A stretch of DNA of 64,000 nucleotides from Torymus aiolomorphi (GCA_036365515.1 CM070877.1:15052201-15116200); one strand, 5' to 3'. Shown: positions 10,392 to 22,545, counted from the stretch's first letter. Notes: generated by a model not told the origin, from the sequence alone. Program-made: numbers and translations.

Positions 10392-12725
10392 GGCTGATTT
10401 GTGCACGTGAGAATTGTGCACCGATTTATTGTGCACAGAGAAAAGAAAAGAAAATTTTGTTTACAAAACATTTTTACTTTTGCACAAAAAATTGTACACT
10501 TTACGGAAAAAGATGAAATTCAGTAATGTGCACAAGATTGTTGTGCTAAATAACATAAAATAATTTCAACCAAAAAAAGTCTTGCACACTGTGCCCATTT
10601 ATCGTGCACGTAATATAGAGCTGGGCGATTGTGCACAAATAAATTCATTAAAAATATATCTAACCGATTGTACACAAAGTCTAGTTCATACGAAGTATTA
10701 TAGCAGTGTTGCCCGATTGGGCAATAAGTAGCGAATTGGGATAGTTTAAAAGATGAGTTCGTGGGAAAAAAATCGAGATAGCTATATTTGTAGCGAATTG
10801 GGCTAGTTTCAAAGATGAACTCGCGGGAAAAAAATCGAGATGGCTATTTATAGCGAATTGGGCTTATACAAGACAGTAATATTATAGCCGATATGGCTAT
10901 TGTCTAGTAAACAACATTAAATTTTAAATCAAATAAAAATTCCAAAACTCAAGTAGCCGGGAGACGCGGGTTCTACGCGTATACGGGAGCGCGTCAGACG
11001 TTTATACATGGCAAAATAATTATTTAAATCATTTATAACCCCAAGCAGGCGGGGGATGCGAGTTCCACGTGTATACGGAAGCGCGTCATACGTTTATACA
11101 TGGCAAAATAATTATGTAAATAATTCTTAACCCCAAGTAGGCGAGGGGTGCGAGTTCCACAAATATACGGAAGCGCATCAGACGTGCATACAAGGCAAAA
11201 TAAATATGTAAATAATTCTTAACCCCAAGTAGGCGGGGGATGCGAGTCCCACGCGTATACGAGAGCGCGTCAGACGTACATACAAGGCAAAATAAATTGT
11301 AAATAATTCTTAACCCCAAGTAGGCGGGGGACGCGAGTTCCACGCGTATACTAGAATAAGGCAGACGTGTATACATGGCAAAATAATTATTTAAATAATT
11401 CTTAACCCCAAGTAGGTGGAAGATGCAAATTCGACGCGTATACGGGAGCGCGTCAGACGTGCATACAAGGCCAAATAATTATGTAAATAATTATGACCCT
11501 AAGTATGCGGGGCATGAGAGTTCCACGCGTATACTGAAATAAGGCAGACGTGCATACAAGGCAAAATAACTATGTAAATAATTCTTAACCCCAAGTAGGC
11601 GGGGGATGCAAGTTCCATGCGTATACCTACTAAGAGTTGATGATTATTTAAATAATTATTTTGCCTTGTATACACGTCTGACGCGCTCCCATATACGCGT
11701 GGAACTCGCATCTCCAACCTACTTAGGGTTAACAATTATTTAAATAATTATTTTGCCGTGTATACACGTCTGCCTTATTCCAGTATACGCGTGGAACTCG
11801 CATCCCCCGCCTACGTGGAGTTAAGAATTATTTACATAATTATTTTGCCTTGTATGCACGTCTGACGCGCTTCCGTATATGCGTAGAACTTGCATCCGCC
11901 GCCTACTTGGGGTTAAGAATTATTTACTTAACTATTTTGCCTTGTATGCACGTCTGACGCGCTTCCGTATATGCGTAGAACTCGCACCCGCCGCCTACTT
12001 GGGGTTAAGAATTATTTACATAATTATTTGGCCTTGTATGCACGTCTGACGCGCTCCCGTATACGCGTGGAACTCGCATCCCCCGCCTGCTTGGGGTTAT
12101 TAATTATTTAAATAATTATTTTGCCATGTATAAACGTCTGACGCGCTCCCGTATACGCGTAGAACCCGCGTCTCCCGGCTACTTGAGTTTGGAATTTTTA
12201 TTTGATTTAAAATTTAATGTTGTTGGCTAGACAATAGCCATATCTGCTATTAACAGTACTGTCTTGTAGCCCAGTTCCCTATAAATAACCATCTCGATTT
12301 TTTTCCCGCGAGCTCAGCTTTTAAACTAGCCCAATTCGCTACTTATTGCCCAATCTGGCAACACTGCTATAAGACTTCGTATGAACCTTCGTATGAACTA
12401 GACTTAGTGCACAATCGGCGAGCAATAATTAAATAAATAGATTTGTGCACAATCGGTTAGATATATTTTTAATGAATTTATTTGTGCACAATCGCCCAGC
12501 CCTATATTACGTGCACGATAAATAAGCACAGTGTGCAATACTTTTTTGAAATATTATTTTATGTTATTGGGCATAACAATCTTGTGCACATTACTGAATT
12601 TCATCTTTTTCCGTAAAGTGTACAATTTTTTGTGCAAAAGTAAAAACGTTTTGTGAACAAAATTTTCTTTTCTTTTCCCTGTGCACAATAGATCGGCACA
12701 CAATTCTCACGTGCACAAATCAGCC
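10392..12725. mobile_element. foldback-type element with tandem-repeat arms
   Basis: Termini GGCTGATTTGTGCACGTGAG and complement are flanked by TA on each side (10390-10391, 12726-12727). The two arms mirror each other over about 1.1 kb around a centre near 11630. Each arm has an outer part rich in TTGTGCAC words and an inner part of tandem units of about 92 bp. No transposase frame is present. Long inverted repeats built from direct repeats are the hallmark of foldback elements. The TA duplication suggests mobilisation by a Tc1/mariner-like enzyme. It sits in exon 3 of a receptor pseudogene. Confidence 0.75.
10953..12185. repeat. about 92-bp tandem units in opposite orientation
   Basis: Left array: the word CCCCAAG recurs at about 11039, 11131, 11223, 11313, 11406, 11496 and 11589. 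Each unit reads through a GCGAGTTCCACGCGTATAC block, a GCGTCAGACGTGCATACA block and AAATAATTATTTAAATAATT. The right array (about 11640-12185) holds the same units in reverse complement. Units vary by a few bases, notably at the CGGGAGCG/ATAAGG positions. Confidence 0.85.
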
Positions 12726-12727
12726 TA

Positions 12728-13094
12728 TATCAGTTTGAGGAAGTCACGTGCTAATGAATTGACGGCGGTTTTTTCTGTATCCACACCTTGATAATAGAAT
12801 AATATCTGTTATTGTTATTTTATTATAGTTATTGTTTAATGATTTGCGTTGTTCATTTCTGTTTGAAGATGATCGAAGATTTATATAATTTATTTTAGGC
12901 ATATAAAGTTTATTTTGTATATTTAAGTAATATTTTTTACGTTAATGCATTAAAAAGGTGAAAAAGCACTTTATATAATAATTCAAAGGAAAAGGATAAA
13001 AAATATGATTTTTTTTATCTTGAAATTAACAAAACCGGTCAAGGACCATTATTAAAATTAACACACTTTATTTAACACTTTTAGTATTTAAAAA
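12728..13094. repeat. X-repeat remnant followed by conserved type 1 spacer
   Basis: 12728-12770 matches the terminal piece (GTTTGAGGAAG, then GCTAATGAATTG, CGGCGG/CAGCGG) of the X repeat found at 35890-35935 and 54455-54495. From 12772 the sequence is the type 1 receptor 3' spacer also seen at 3790-4106. A type 1 receptor was therefore probably once present left of the 13606 gene and has been lost. Confidence 0.55.
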
Positions 13095-13301
13095 AACAAA
13101 ATACAACACTAACTGTAACTATTTTGTAGCATTCTGACAAGAACTTCTGATACTCTTGCACGCTAAAACCAGACTGATCAATCCGTTTTTTCCCGGATAT
13201 TCGAAGGTACTTAAATATTCTTCCAGTTGCTATACCTTTTTGTCGCCACTTGTCACGCTATCTTTATCTTTACCTAGTAATTTACATCTAAAGTAATATT
13301 C
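13095..13301 (+). promoter_or_regulatory. conserved 5' block of type 2 receptors, copy 2
   Basis: Same block as 8762-8967, with ACAAAATACAACACTAACTG at its start, then CCGTTTTTTCCCGGATATTC and ATCTTTATCTTTACCTAGTA. This copy precedes an intact receptor, so it is the best reference for a functional promoter or leader. Confidence 0.45.
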
Positions 13302-13514
13302 ATGTGCTCCAAGCGTCCCATGGGTGAAACCATTGAAGTAGTTGAACGAGAAAACGACACTATATTGATCTACTTCGTGATTTTCACGACAAATGCTGGC
13401 AGTCTATATTGGAATGTTACAGCGATCGGAACTGATTCTTTTTACGGATGTAACACTTTTATTACATTTTATACATTTTCTCCTCATATAATTAACTTAT
13501 TGGTGAAATTTTAG
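13302..13514 (+). CDS. small conserved open frame upstream of OR, copy 2 (70 codons)
   Basis: Starts MCSKRPMGE and ends LLVKF, 91 bp before the receptor ATG at 13606. Relative to copy 1 it lacks one serine codon (GCN-TFIT versus GCNSTFIT), a clean 3-nt indel. No known domain was recognised. It is rich in aromatic and beta-branched residues, has no clear signal peptide, and carries an N-glycosylation-like NVT. Confidence 0.35.
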   Translation: MCSKRPMGETIEVVERENDTILIYFVIFTTNAGSLYWNVTAIGTDSFYGCNTFITFYTFSPHIINLLVKF

Positions 13515-13605
13515 GAATTCATTCATTTTTTCCCTCCGTTTTATGAAATTGATATATTAATATAAACATATATTTAAATAGTAACAGTTCAAATTTCAAA
13601 CGAAG

Positions 13606-15126
13606 ATGGAACCCTTCAAATTATCGTACAAACTGTTAACACTGAGTGGTGTCTGGAAACCAACAAGTCTTTCAACAAATTGGGACACAACACTATTTCA
13701 ATTATACAGACTTGTTATAGTCCCTTTGCCATACTTATTAAGTGTTGGGCTACTAGGCAGACTTATTTTACATGACTTATCGTCTAAAGAGCTTTCAGAA
13801 ACTACTTTTTTATATATTATTACTTCTTGTATTTGTTTTAAGTCGTATAACTTCCTTCGCCATCAAAAAGATATGCTTCATCTGTCTAATATGCTTTGGT
13901 CCAAGTACTCAACTCCACACAATGAAATCGAATTGGCAATACGCAGAAAATACTATCAATTCATAAGGTTTTCAATTGTTGATAATTTAGCTATATATTA
14001 AATATTTTAATGAAAATTTCAAATAGTCTTATTTTTTCCATTATGTACGAGAAATAGATTTATCACGTTGTCATTGATAGTTTTAGTCGGAACGACAGTG
14101 GTTACGTGGTTGTCGCCACCATTTTTTCAAGAAAAGAACCATAGGTCGTTACCATTTCAAATATGGCTGCCTATCAATAATTCACAAGACAGAATATTTT
14201 GGATTACTTATGTATTCAATGCTCTTTCTTTTATCGCTATTGCTGCAATAGCTATAGGCAATGATGCTACGTTCCTTGGATTTTTACTTTCCATTAATGA
14301 ACAGTTCGATTTGTTGTATCATAGATTGATTGATGAGACGAATTACGTTAGAAGGGCTGTTGAATATAAAATGCCGGAATATAAAATCGAAATGGTTGAA
14401 AACAAGTTAACCAAGAAAAATGTTCGTCATCATTTATTTATTTTTGAGTTAGTAAAGTGCATGAAACAATATTTATTTATTTTGAAATTTGTATAGAGTG
14501 GTTTTGCTATGAAGTTAATGTCTATAAAATTAACTAGAATACATTTTATCCTTGCATGCTAACTAATATAATTTTAGGTTTGCAGATGCAATTTCTAAAA
14601 CTTTTGGTTTGGTAATACTAACGCAATTTATAGCAAGTTCCATGGTTATTTCTTTAAATGTTTATCAATTATCCACTAGTGAGTCATTTGACATAGAATT
14701 ACTTCAAGCGGTTCTGGCTTTATCATGCATGCTTACAGAATTATTCATTTATTGTTGGTTTGGAAATGAAATATTAGTTAAGGTAATACAATTACCCCAG
14801 ATAAATAAAATTGAAGTGATAAAAGTTATAGAAAGTTTATGCAGCTATTTTTAGAGTCAGGAATTTGGCGATTCTATTCTCAAAATCGATTGGACTGTTT
14901 TGAGTATCCAATCTAATAAGAAGCTTCTGTTTATGTCACTGCGTGCACAAAACCCAATTATCATGCAAATTGGACATCTAATTGTATTATCATTAGACAG
15001 CTTTACACAAGTTGGTGAATTTATAAGCCAAACATCGATGTATAAATATCTTAATTTATATGTGAATATAATTTGTTTCAGATCCTAAAAGCTTCTTATA
15101 CAGCTTTCAACCTACTTAGAAATTGA
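13606..15126 (+). CDS. odorant receptor, type 2, complete (5 exons, 385 aa)
   Basis: Seven-transmembrane insect odorant receptor (7tm_6), expected to work with Orco. Exons are 13606-13967, 14058-14447, 14578-14782, 14855-15010 and 15082-15126, with introns of 90, 130, 72 and 71 bp. All are GT-AG; donors 2 and 4 are the weaker GTTAGT and GTTGGT. Splicing gives 1158 nt without a stop. Exon 1 carries the first two membrane segments and the conserved LSNMLWSKYS stretch. Exon 2 has PPFFQEKNHRSLPFQIW and segments 3-4, exon 3 ends IYCWFGNEILVK, and exons 4-5 hold the last segment and end NLLRN. Exon sizes equal those of the type 1 gene at 2163 apart from the last. Closest relatives in the window are the 9282 and 27071 pseudogenes. 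Confidence 0.88.
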
Positions 15127-15334
15127 TTTTGTAGAAAACCATATACACCTTTAACAGGTCAGGCGAGCTATTTTTGTTATAAATAAATATTTTTAAAAAC
15201 TGTTATTATTAGTTTTTGTTGGTTATTGGCGCGAATAAAGTCGAATGTTTTCATAAAAGAATTTATTCACAATTATTATCATCTTGAATTCTGTGCTAAA
15301 ATTTAAAAATCACTACTGTGCTAAAAATTAATGT
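15127..15334. other. receptor 3' flank, no gene
   Basis: AT-rich sequence shared with the flank of the 27071 receptor remnant (28322-28520), including TTTTTGTTGGTTATTGG and GAATTTATTCAC. No polyadenylation signal is decisive, though AATAAA occurs at about 15181. Confidence 0.4.
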
Positions 15335-15535
15335 GTTTATAGTACATTTCGACACGGGTGGGGAAGTCGATTATTTAGCTGGTGTGACTTTTTGCACAAG
15401 CGAAGCGAGTGCGAAAAAGTCACACCACCTAAATAATCGACTTACGCACTAGTTTCGAACGGTATTTTATACCACGAGCGCCGAAAAATCATATCAAAGT
15501 TGTGATTTTGAGGTTAGAGTGGTATAAAATTAATT
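15335..15535. repeat. twin hairpin (GCGNAGC-apex family), member 1
   Basis: Hairpin A at 15366-15441 has a 27-bp stem starting GTCGATTATTTAG with a loop containing GCGAAGC. Hairpin B at 15463-15530 has stem TTTTATACCAC/GTGGTATAAAA and a loop containing ATTTTGAGGTTAGAG. The outer left flank AGTACATTTCGACACGGGTG resembles the flanks of the 18804, 23198, 34395 and 36936 members. There is no coding capacity. Confidence 0.65.
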
Positions 15536-16076
15536 TTATAGCACTGCATGATCTAAATCCGCACTTAAGTCACGGCTAGCTGTGACTTAAGTAGCCCATT
15601 ATTACACTGTGAAATAATGAATTTACTTAAGTCACAGGCACGTAATTAACGCCAATTATCTACCAAAACTATTCAAAAATACGATTTCACATATAAGAAT
15701 GAACAGGAAAAGAAGTAAAACTTCGTTAATAGTTGACAAACCATAAAGAATAAATAAAAATGATGATAATAAGGCTTGTCTATATTATAGGTTAGTTTCA
15801 TCTGCTATGGGATAGCAGACCGCGCGCTTTTTAAATATTCAATATTAAACTGTATGGATTTTAGTTTTAAAAGTCTTTCTCTTTAATGATATAACGTATA
15901 CAAATCTTTCACTTTCATAAACTTCAACTTATTGTTAAAGATACAAATCAAATTGCCAAGAATCTAGTTTTATGATTTTTTTATGTATATATTCAATATT
16001 CTAGATTCAATAATAACCATATTCTATATCAGGTATTCTATTATTTAAATAACGTTTTATTAATTTTTTTCAGGGC

Positions 16077-16110
16077 GGGGGGGCTGCGCCCCCCCCCCTT
16101 CCGCCCCACA
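16077..16110. repeat. GC-rich mini-hairpin
   Basis: A run of G followed by CTGCGCC and a run of C forms a stem with the loop around CTGCGC. It is isolated in AT-rich DNA. The apex GCTGCGC is again a GCGNAGC complement, as in the larger hairpins. Confidence 0.4.
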
Positions 16111-16676
16111 CTTCTCCCCACTTCCAAGTTCCAACTATCATTATAAATAAGCACAAATAAATAAAATAAGAATATGGCGGATTTAAGGTGAAACGCCCTA
16201 TAGCGGGACAGCATTTTTTGTTATCGTGGATTTCGCCATTTTAAATGTAACATAATTATTTTTTAAAAGCTTTAACACAATATTCAAATTATTTAAAGTA
16301 ATTTTCATTAAAAAAAACATTTTTCAACTGATATTTTAATTGTATTAACAAAAATAAGTCTAAACTATAGTTGGACATATTGAATTCAAACTACGCTAAT
16401 ACCTGGACAGAGGTGCAACCTTTACCGGGACAAATTAAATTTAAATGCAATTATATTGGCAAATTGAACTTTATTGAATCATTAACTTCAGTTATACATC
16501 GAAATATAATATTTAACAGTAAATAAACAAAAATTGAAATCCTTTCTTGTTTAATTGGCATTTTTTGTTGCAAAACAAGCATTTCAAGACATGATAGTTT
16601 TTTCTCCAGGTCGTCTAATTGTGTGCATAATTTTGTTTTCTCTTCCTTGATTTCATCTCAGTTTTCTTTAATTGTT

Positions 16677-16980
16677 TTAGACCTTATTTTTTTTTACATT
16701 ATCGTTAATTTTTAACTTAATGTGTTTAATTTGTTGGCTAATTATCTTTTTTCTTTTCTGTAACTGTTTATTGATTTCTTGTTCTTTTTCTTTTTTTTCT
16801 TTGTTCCTCTCTCTCTTTCCTGCTTTTTTGACAAATTTTCTTCTTTTATAACTCTTTTTTCTTACTCTTTTATTCAAAACATTCAATTAAATCTTCTACA
16901 ATAGAGGCTCCAAGTATATCATTTTTATTATTTTTCGTTCTAGGTATTTTTAAACTAGGAACAGGGAAACTATCTTTCAT
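16677..16980 (-). pseudogene. broken coding fragment in the TA-flanked element
   Basis: On the minus strand an open stretch (about 16980-16886) reads PVPSLKIPRTKNNKND and ends at a TAA. A different frame continues as 69 codons extremely rich in Lys and Arg (16886-16677). These look like the tail of a transposon protein and downstream low-complexity sequence. I do not recognise the family, and the Lys-rich frame alone would not justify a call. Confidence 0.25.
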
Positions 16981-16997
16981 ATGACTCGATATGTATA

Positions 16998-17548
16998 TAA
17001 TAATAAAATAATGAAAATATATTGTAAATATAACTTATTTTGAATAAAATGAGCCAAGGCAGAGGTCCTTAAACTCATCTTATCCTCAGTTATAGCATTT
17101 TCAAGAAAAACAACTTGTCGTAACCTTTCTCTGGGACCGCATGATGGATTTTCATGGGACAAAGTGCAAATTGTTTCTAATTTGTGTAGTTATGGGCTCA
17201 AGAGTTGCAATTTTAAGGTTTTTATGTAAAAGTACCTTTTTCATGACAAAAACTGATTTTTTTGCAATAATTTTTTCCATTTTTTTTTAATTTTTAGGGT
17301 TTTTAGCATGGAAAAGGTACTTTTACATAAAAACCTTAAAATTGCAACTCTTGGGCCCATAACTACATAAATTAGGAACAATTTGCACTTTGTCCCATGA
17401 AAATCCATCATGCGGTCCCAGAGAAAGGTTACGACCAGCTGTTTTTCTTGAAAATGCTATAACTGAGGATAAAATGAGTTTAAGGACCTCTGCCTTGGCT
17501 CAAAATAAGTTAATTTACAATATATTTTCATTATTTCATTATAATAAT
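16998..17548. repeat. long inverted repeat, about 250-bp arms
   Basis: The arms at about 16998-17255 and 17305-17548 are complementary with few mismatches, e.g. GAGCCAAGGCAGAGGTCCTT on the left and its complement on the right. The spacer is about 50 bp. Both arms encode the same peptide in opposite directions (MSHENPSCGPRERLR), an effect of the palindrome and not evidence of a gene. Confidence 0.8.
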
Positions 17549-18775
17549 ATTTTTTATCATTTTTTTAGGTAATTTTGGCCAGAAAGGCCTAGAGGTGTAA
17601 GACCGACTTAAATTATAAAATTGTCCTCTTTTTTAATAAATATTTAAATATTTATTTATTAATATTTATTTTTTATTTATTTATTTAAAAAGAGAACAAT
17701 TTTCTAATTCAAGCTACATTATAGAAGCACAACAATATTTTCATTAGTTTATATTAAAGAAAAAGTATGGTCACCGTAGACTTTTATTTTTCATCGCTTG
17801 GAAGAATTTGAAGGAATTCTAGTTTTTTAAACTTTTGTACAGTATTTGTAAGCTAACTAGGACTAATCTTAAAATTTTATCTATGTCAATTTATTATTTT
17901 TTTTTATATTTCATGTATTTTATATTGATGAAGTATTTTAAGTAGGCTATATATTAAATGTTAAAAGTTGAGTTTTGGAGTGAATAGCATCCTTAACATC
18001 ACAAATTAGATTTTATATAAATAATTTTATAATCTGAAAAAATACTTTTGTTAAGAGTTATTTTGACATAGATAATTTCCTTTCACTTACTGTTTTAATA
18101 CAACTTACCTTCTAACTACTTTTGAGGTTATGTTTTTGAAGCTGCTAATTTTCACAGTTGTTACAGCACTATTCAGATACATACTAATTAATAATTTATT
18201 TAAGTTACTATTTACGTACAATTACTTCAATAATTGTACTATTTCTGTAGAAAAGCCATGCGTAGATTGCACTGTCCGACTTAAGGAATGCGCGTATCGA
18301 ATACATACCTATAGTTGGACAGCTACTGCTGTCGTGTCCCAGTATGGAGCACTCGTATTTCAAAATAGCTCTATAGTTGGACATGGAATATTTTAATACA
18401 TAATTATAATTTAAGTTCTGTTTACTTCCTAATTTATTTCAAAATATGAATATTTTGATTTGTGATCATTATTTTTTGACTTTGGAGTTAAATTATGTCT
18501 TTTTTCTTATAAAAGGTCAAGCTATAAAAAATACATGATTTGTATGAAAGTAGATTACTTTAAATGCGATTTAGAGGTAAACTTTTAATTTATTTTATAG
18601 TTTAAATTAATATTTAAATCAAACAATATTCACGCCTACTTGTAGCTAAGACCTTGGAATATTTAAAATAATTATCTTACTGCTTAAACATTTATTTTAC
18701 TATGAGAATTTAACTGTCCAGGTATAGGCATCACTTTTAGCTTGTTCCGACTTAGGGCATTTCACCTTATGTCAC

Positions 18776-18915
18776 ACGAGCTATAAAATAGTACACGATA
18801 CTCGTGACTTAAGTGGCTCATTATTACACGGCGTTTAGCGCCCTCGCTGCGCTCGGGCGCTAACCTCACGCCGTGCAATAATGGGCCACTTAAGTCACAG
18901 GTATCGTAATATACT
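18776..18915. repeat. GCGNAGC-apex hairpin, member 2
   Basis: A 40-bp imperfect stem (18804-18898) starts GTGACTTAAGTGGC. The apex reads CTCGCTGCGCTCG, which contains GCTGCGC, the complement of GCGCAGC. The right arm also contains CTAACCTCA, complement of the TGAGGTTAG loop word of hairpin B at 15463. The flanks AGTACACGATACTCGTG and CAGGTATCGTAATATACT are themselves inverted. Confidence 0.65.
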
Positions 18916-19873
18916 ATTAAAGTAGTTTTTTTCTAATTTGTAAATTGTTACAAAAAATCAGCTGAGGATCAATACAAAATATCTGTTCATTTTCGAGATG
19001 TAAGCGATCAAAAATTATTCGAAAAATAGTATATTCTGCAACAAGGGGATAAAATGAGCTATTTCAAGCGAGGGTGAGGTGTTCCGCCCGAGTCGAAGTC
19101 GAGTGCTAAAATACCTCAAGTGAGTCTGAAATAGCGTTTCCTCCCGTGTTATACACCCACACAGCATGTATTAATTCTGAAAGGATTCTGAAAGAATGCA
19201 TGAAATAATTTTATTCTTTCAGAAATCATTCAGTGAAAGGATTCTGTAATAATGCTATGTCCGGGGTATTTTCCTTTCAGAATTAATTCAATGGAATAAT
19301 TCAAAAATAATTTATAATATCATTGCAAAATTTATTCAATAGAAGATTTCTGAAAGGATTCATGGATTATTACCAAAAGGTTACTAAAAGATATTTCAAA
19401 ATTATTTCCTGAAATAATTCTGAAAGGAAAATACCCCGGACATAGCATCATTACAGAATCCTTTCACTGAATGATTTCTGAAAGAATCTTTCAGAATCCT
19501 TTCAGAATTAATATCACATATTATTGCAGAATCCTTTCAATGAAAGGTGTCTGAAAGGATTCAGGAATTAATTTTGTGAATTAATTCGAAAATATTATGA
19601 AAATATTACTAACAAGAAATTTGGAAGACGGATAAATCCCGTATTATTACAGAATCCTTCCAATGAAAGATGTCTCAAAGGATTCAGGAATTAATTTGTG
19701 AATTAATTCCTGAATCCTTTCAGACATCTTTCATTGAAAGGATTCTGTAATAATACGTGATTTATATTTTAGAATATTATTTAAATAATATTCTAACTAT
19801 TTTTACATATATTTACATTGTTAATAATTTTACACTATTTTATCGCAGAAAAAAAAGCAGAAAAATTTTTTAC

Positions 19874-19940
19874 ATGATGGAGATTCGAACCCGGGTCGCT
19901 TGGGTACTACGCAAATACGCTATCCATTACGCTATCGCTC
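19874..19940 (-). pseudogene. tRNA-derived sequence (arginine-like head), not a functional tRNA
   Basis: The minus strand reads an A-box-like TAGCGTAATGGATAGCG and a B box GGGTTCGAATCTCC at the right spacing. The anticodon arm does not form a proper 5-bp stem with a 7-nt loop and the acceptor ends do not pair. It is therefore a pseudogene or SINE head embedded in the 19156-22728 block. Confidence 0.5.
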
Positions 19941-21119
19941 GCTTGTTAGATCATTTCATTTTTTTCATTATATACTGCAATATGAGTGATACGATACATT
20001 AGAAAATTTATTCTTAATATTACTTTATTTTTTAATATTAACTTTGATCAATTAATTCATAGTTATTTAATACTTTTAGTTTATTAAATATTGTATTAAG
20101 TCGATGTGAAATGTGTGTGTATAAAGGGAGCTCTTCCTTACCGACGTTATGAGTTTTTACATTTTTTTGATCTTAGATTCAACTTTTGATGAATGAAGCT
20201 CTTCACTGCACTCCGTAATTGCATAAATAATACACCTATAAATTTTTCAGAAATTCTGTTCATTATTTTTCATAAAAAACTGGTAGAAAATTTTTCAACC
20301 CGTTTCCTGTAAAATCTATAACGAGCAATAACTTGAAAATTTACACATAGTGTATTTTTGTCATTACGAAGGGCAATAAAGAGCTCTTTTCCCGAAATTC
20401 GATAAAAATAAAAAAATGATATTTGCATATAATGCAGAGATGAATAGAATGAGCTCTACCTTACCGACGTTATTATTATTTGTAGTGTTTTCAATTTAGA
20501 ATCAACTTTTAGAGTCAAAGGCTCTTTACTCTTGGCAGACGTATAAATAATATTTCTGTCGATTTTGAGGGGACTTCTAAACATTGTCATACTGAAAGAA
20601 TACTATTATGAATAATAATAAAAAATATTGCTTATTTTAAGTACCTATATTATTCATCTTTAAATGTTTTTTTTTCCTTTTATTTTAAGTTTTTATATTC
20701 TTACATTAACTTTTCAAATTAATATTTTTCGCAATTAGTAAATGTTACAATCTATCTTAGTTCACAAAAACGAAAAATTATATACCCCCACACATTTTAA
20801 TACGTTCTTTAATAGGATCATACGAATGTAGAAAACAATGGACGACTAAATCCGATCATTATCCAATCATTTCATTTTTTTCATTATATAGTGCAAAATG
20901 ACTGACAAAATAAATTAGAATATTTATTTCTAATATTTCTTTATTTTTTAATATTAACTTTGTTTAATTAGTATATACTTATTTAGTAAGTTTTGTTTAT
21001 TAAATATTGTATTAATTAGGACTTAATTGATTGAAACAAATTCGAATTAAAAACAAAATAAATACATTATACGATGCCTCTTATATACGGACGCTGCCCT
21101 TTTCGTGTTGAATACTTGT

Positions 21120-22545
21120 AATAATTTCTGAACTATTTTATGTTTTCTTTCAAAAAATCTTTTCAAGGTTCTTTCAGGAAGAATTCGTGTAAATATCTTT
21201 TTTGCTATTGTGTTTTAAAAAATGTTATTGTAACAATCTTTTTCAAACGAATTCTAAATTATTTCTTGTATTAATTCACGTGAGTTTCCCGCAACATTTC
21301 ATGAAATAATTCATGAAATTATTTTCAATAGATATTGAATTATCTTTGTGAATGATTAATTTTTATCATTCTGAAATTATTTCTGAATTATTTCGTGATA
21401 TAATTCTTGACATGATTGCTGAATTGTTATGTTTTCTTTAAAAAAATCTATTAATTCACACGAGTTTCCCGGAAGATTTCATGAAATAATTCATGTAAGA
21501 TTTTGAATAGATATTGAATTATTTTTGTGAATGATTAATTTGTATCTTTCTGAAATTATTTCTGAATTATTGCATGAAAGAATACTTGCAATAATTTCGA
21601 AATTATTTTATGTATTCTTTCAAAAAATCTTTTCAAAGTCCTTTCAGAATTAATTCGTGTAATTATTTTTTTTGCTATTTTGTTTTAAAAAATTTTATTT
21701 TAAAAATCTTTTTCAAAAGAATTCAAAATTATTTCTTGTATTAATTCACACGAGTTTCCCAGAAGATTTCATCAAATAATTCATGTAAGATTTTTGAATA
21801 GATACTGAATTATTTTTGTGAATGATTAATTTGTATCTTTCTAAAATTATTTCTGAATTATTGCATGAAAGAATACTTGCAATAATTTCGAAATTATTTT
21901 ATGTATTCTTTCAAAAAATCTTTTCAAAGTCCTTTCAGAATTAATTCGTGTAATTATTTTTTTTGCTATTTTGTTTTAAAAAATTTTATTCTAAAAATCT
22001 TTTTCAAAAGAATTCAAAATTATTTCTTGTATTAATTCACACGAGTTTCCCAGAAGATTTCATGAAATAATTCATGTAAGATTTTTGAATAGATACTGAA
22101 TTATTTTTGTGAATGATTAATTTGTATCTTTCTGAAATTATTTCTGAATTATTGCATGAAAGAATACTTGCAATAATTTCGAAATTATTTTATGTATTCT
22201 TTCAAAAAATCTTTTCAAAGTCCTTTCAGAATTAATTCGTGTAATTATTTTTTTTGCTATTTTGTTTTAAAAAATTTTATTCTAAAAATCTTTTTCAAAA
22301 GAATTCAAAATTATTTCTTGTATTAATTCACACGAGTTTCCCAGAAGATTTCATGAAATAATTCATGTAAGATTTTTGAATAGATATTGAATTATTTTTG
22401 TGAATGATTAATTTGTATCTTTCTGAAATTATTTCTGAATTATTGCATGAAAGAATACTTGCAATAATTTCGAAATTATTTTATGTATTCTTTCAAAAAA
22501 TCTTTTCAAAGTCCTTTCAGAATTAATTCGTGTAATTATTTTTTG
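21120..22545. repeat. 291-bp tandem array
   Basis: The word GCATGAAAGAATACTTGCAA recurs at 21572, 21863, 22154 and 22445, exactly 291 bp apart. The intervening sequence is nearly identical, including CACGAGTTTCCCAGAAGATT. A more divergent unit precedes it from about 21120. It is satellite-like and non-coding. Confidence 0.85.

Larger units (their letters stand above)
16186..18767. mobile_element. TA-flanked DNA transposon remnant, 2.6 kb
   Basis: Termini AGGTGAAACGCCCTATAGCG and, in complement, AGGTGAAATGCCCTAAGTCG, bounded by TA dinucleotides (16184-16185, 18768-18769), fit a Tc1/mariner/pogo-type element. GGACA-containing words recur near both ends (for example 16405, 18321, 18382). Inside are broken coding traces on the minus strand and a nested inverted repeat at 16998-17548. 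Related CCTGGACAG words occur at 42889 and 48577. Confidence 0.5.

Noticed and set aside
10953..12185. Regular repeats that could suggest a CRISPR array
   Set aside because: Units are contiguous at about 92 bp with no unique spacers, occur in both orientations, and the context is an insect genome.
16677..16886. Lys-rich 69-codon frame on the minus strand as a separate gene
   Set aside because: Low-complexity product of an A-rich strand lying just after a stop codon within a decayed transposon.
16977..17572. Two identical short proteins (MSHENPSCGPRERLR...) on opposite strands
   Set aside because: They are the two arms of one inverted repeat, not two genes.
19874..19940. Possible functional tRNA gene on the minus strand
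   Set aside because: A and B boxes are present, but the anticodon arm and acceptor stem do not pair. The copy is embedded in a repeat.
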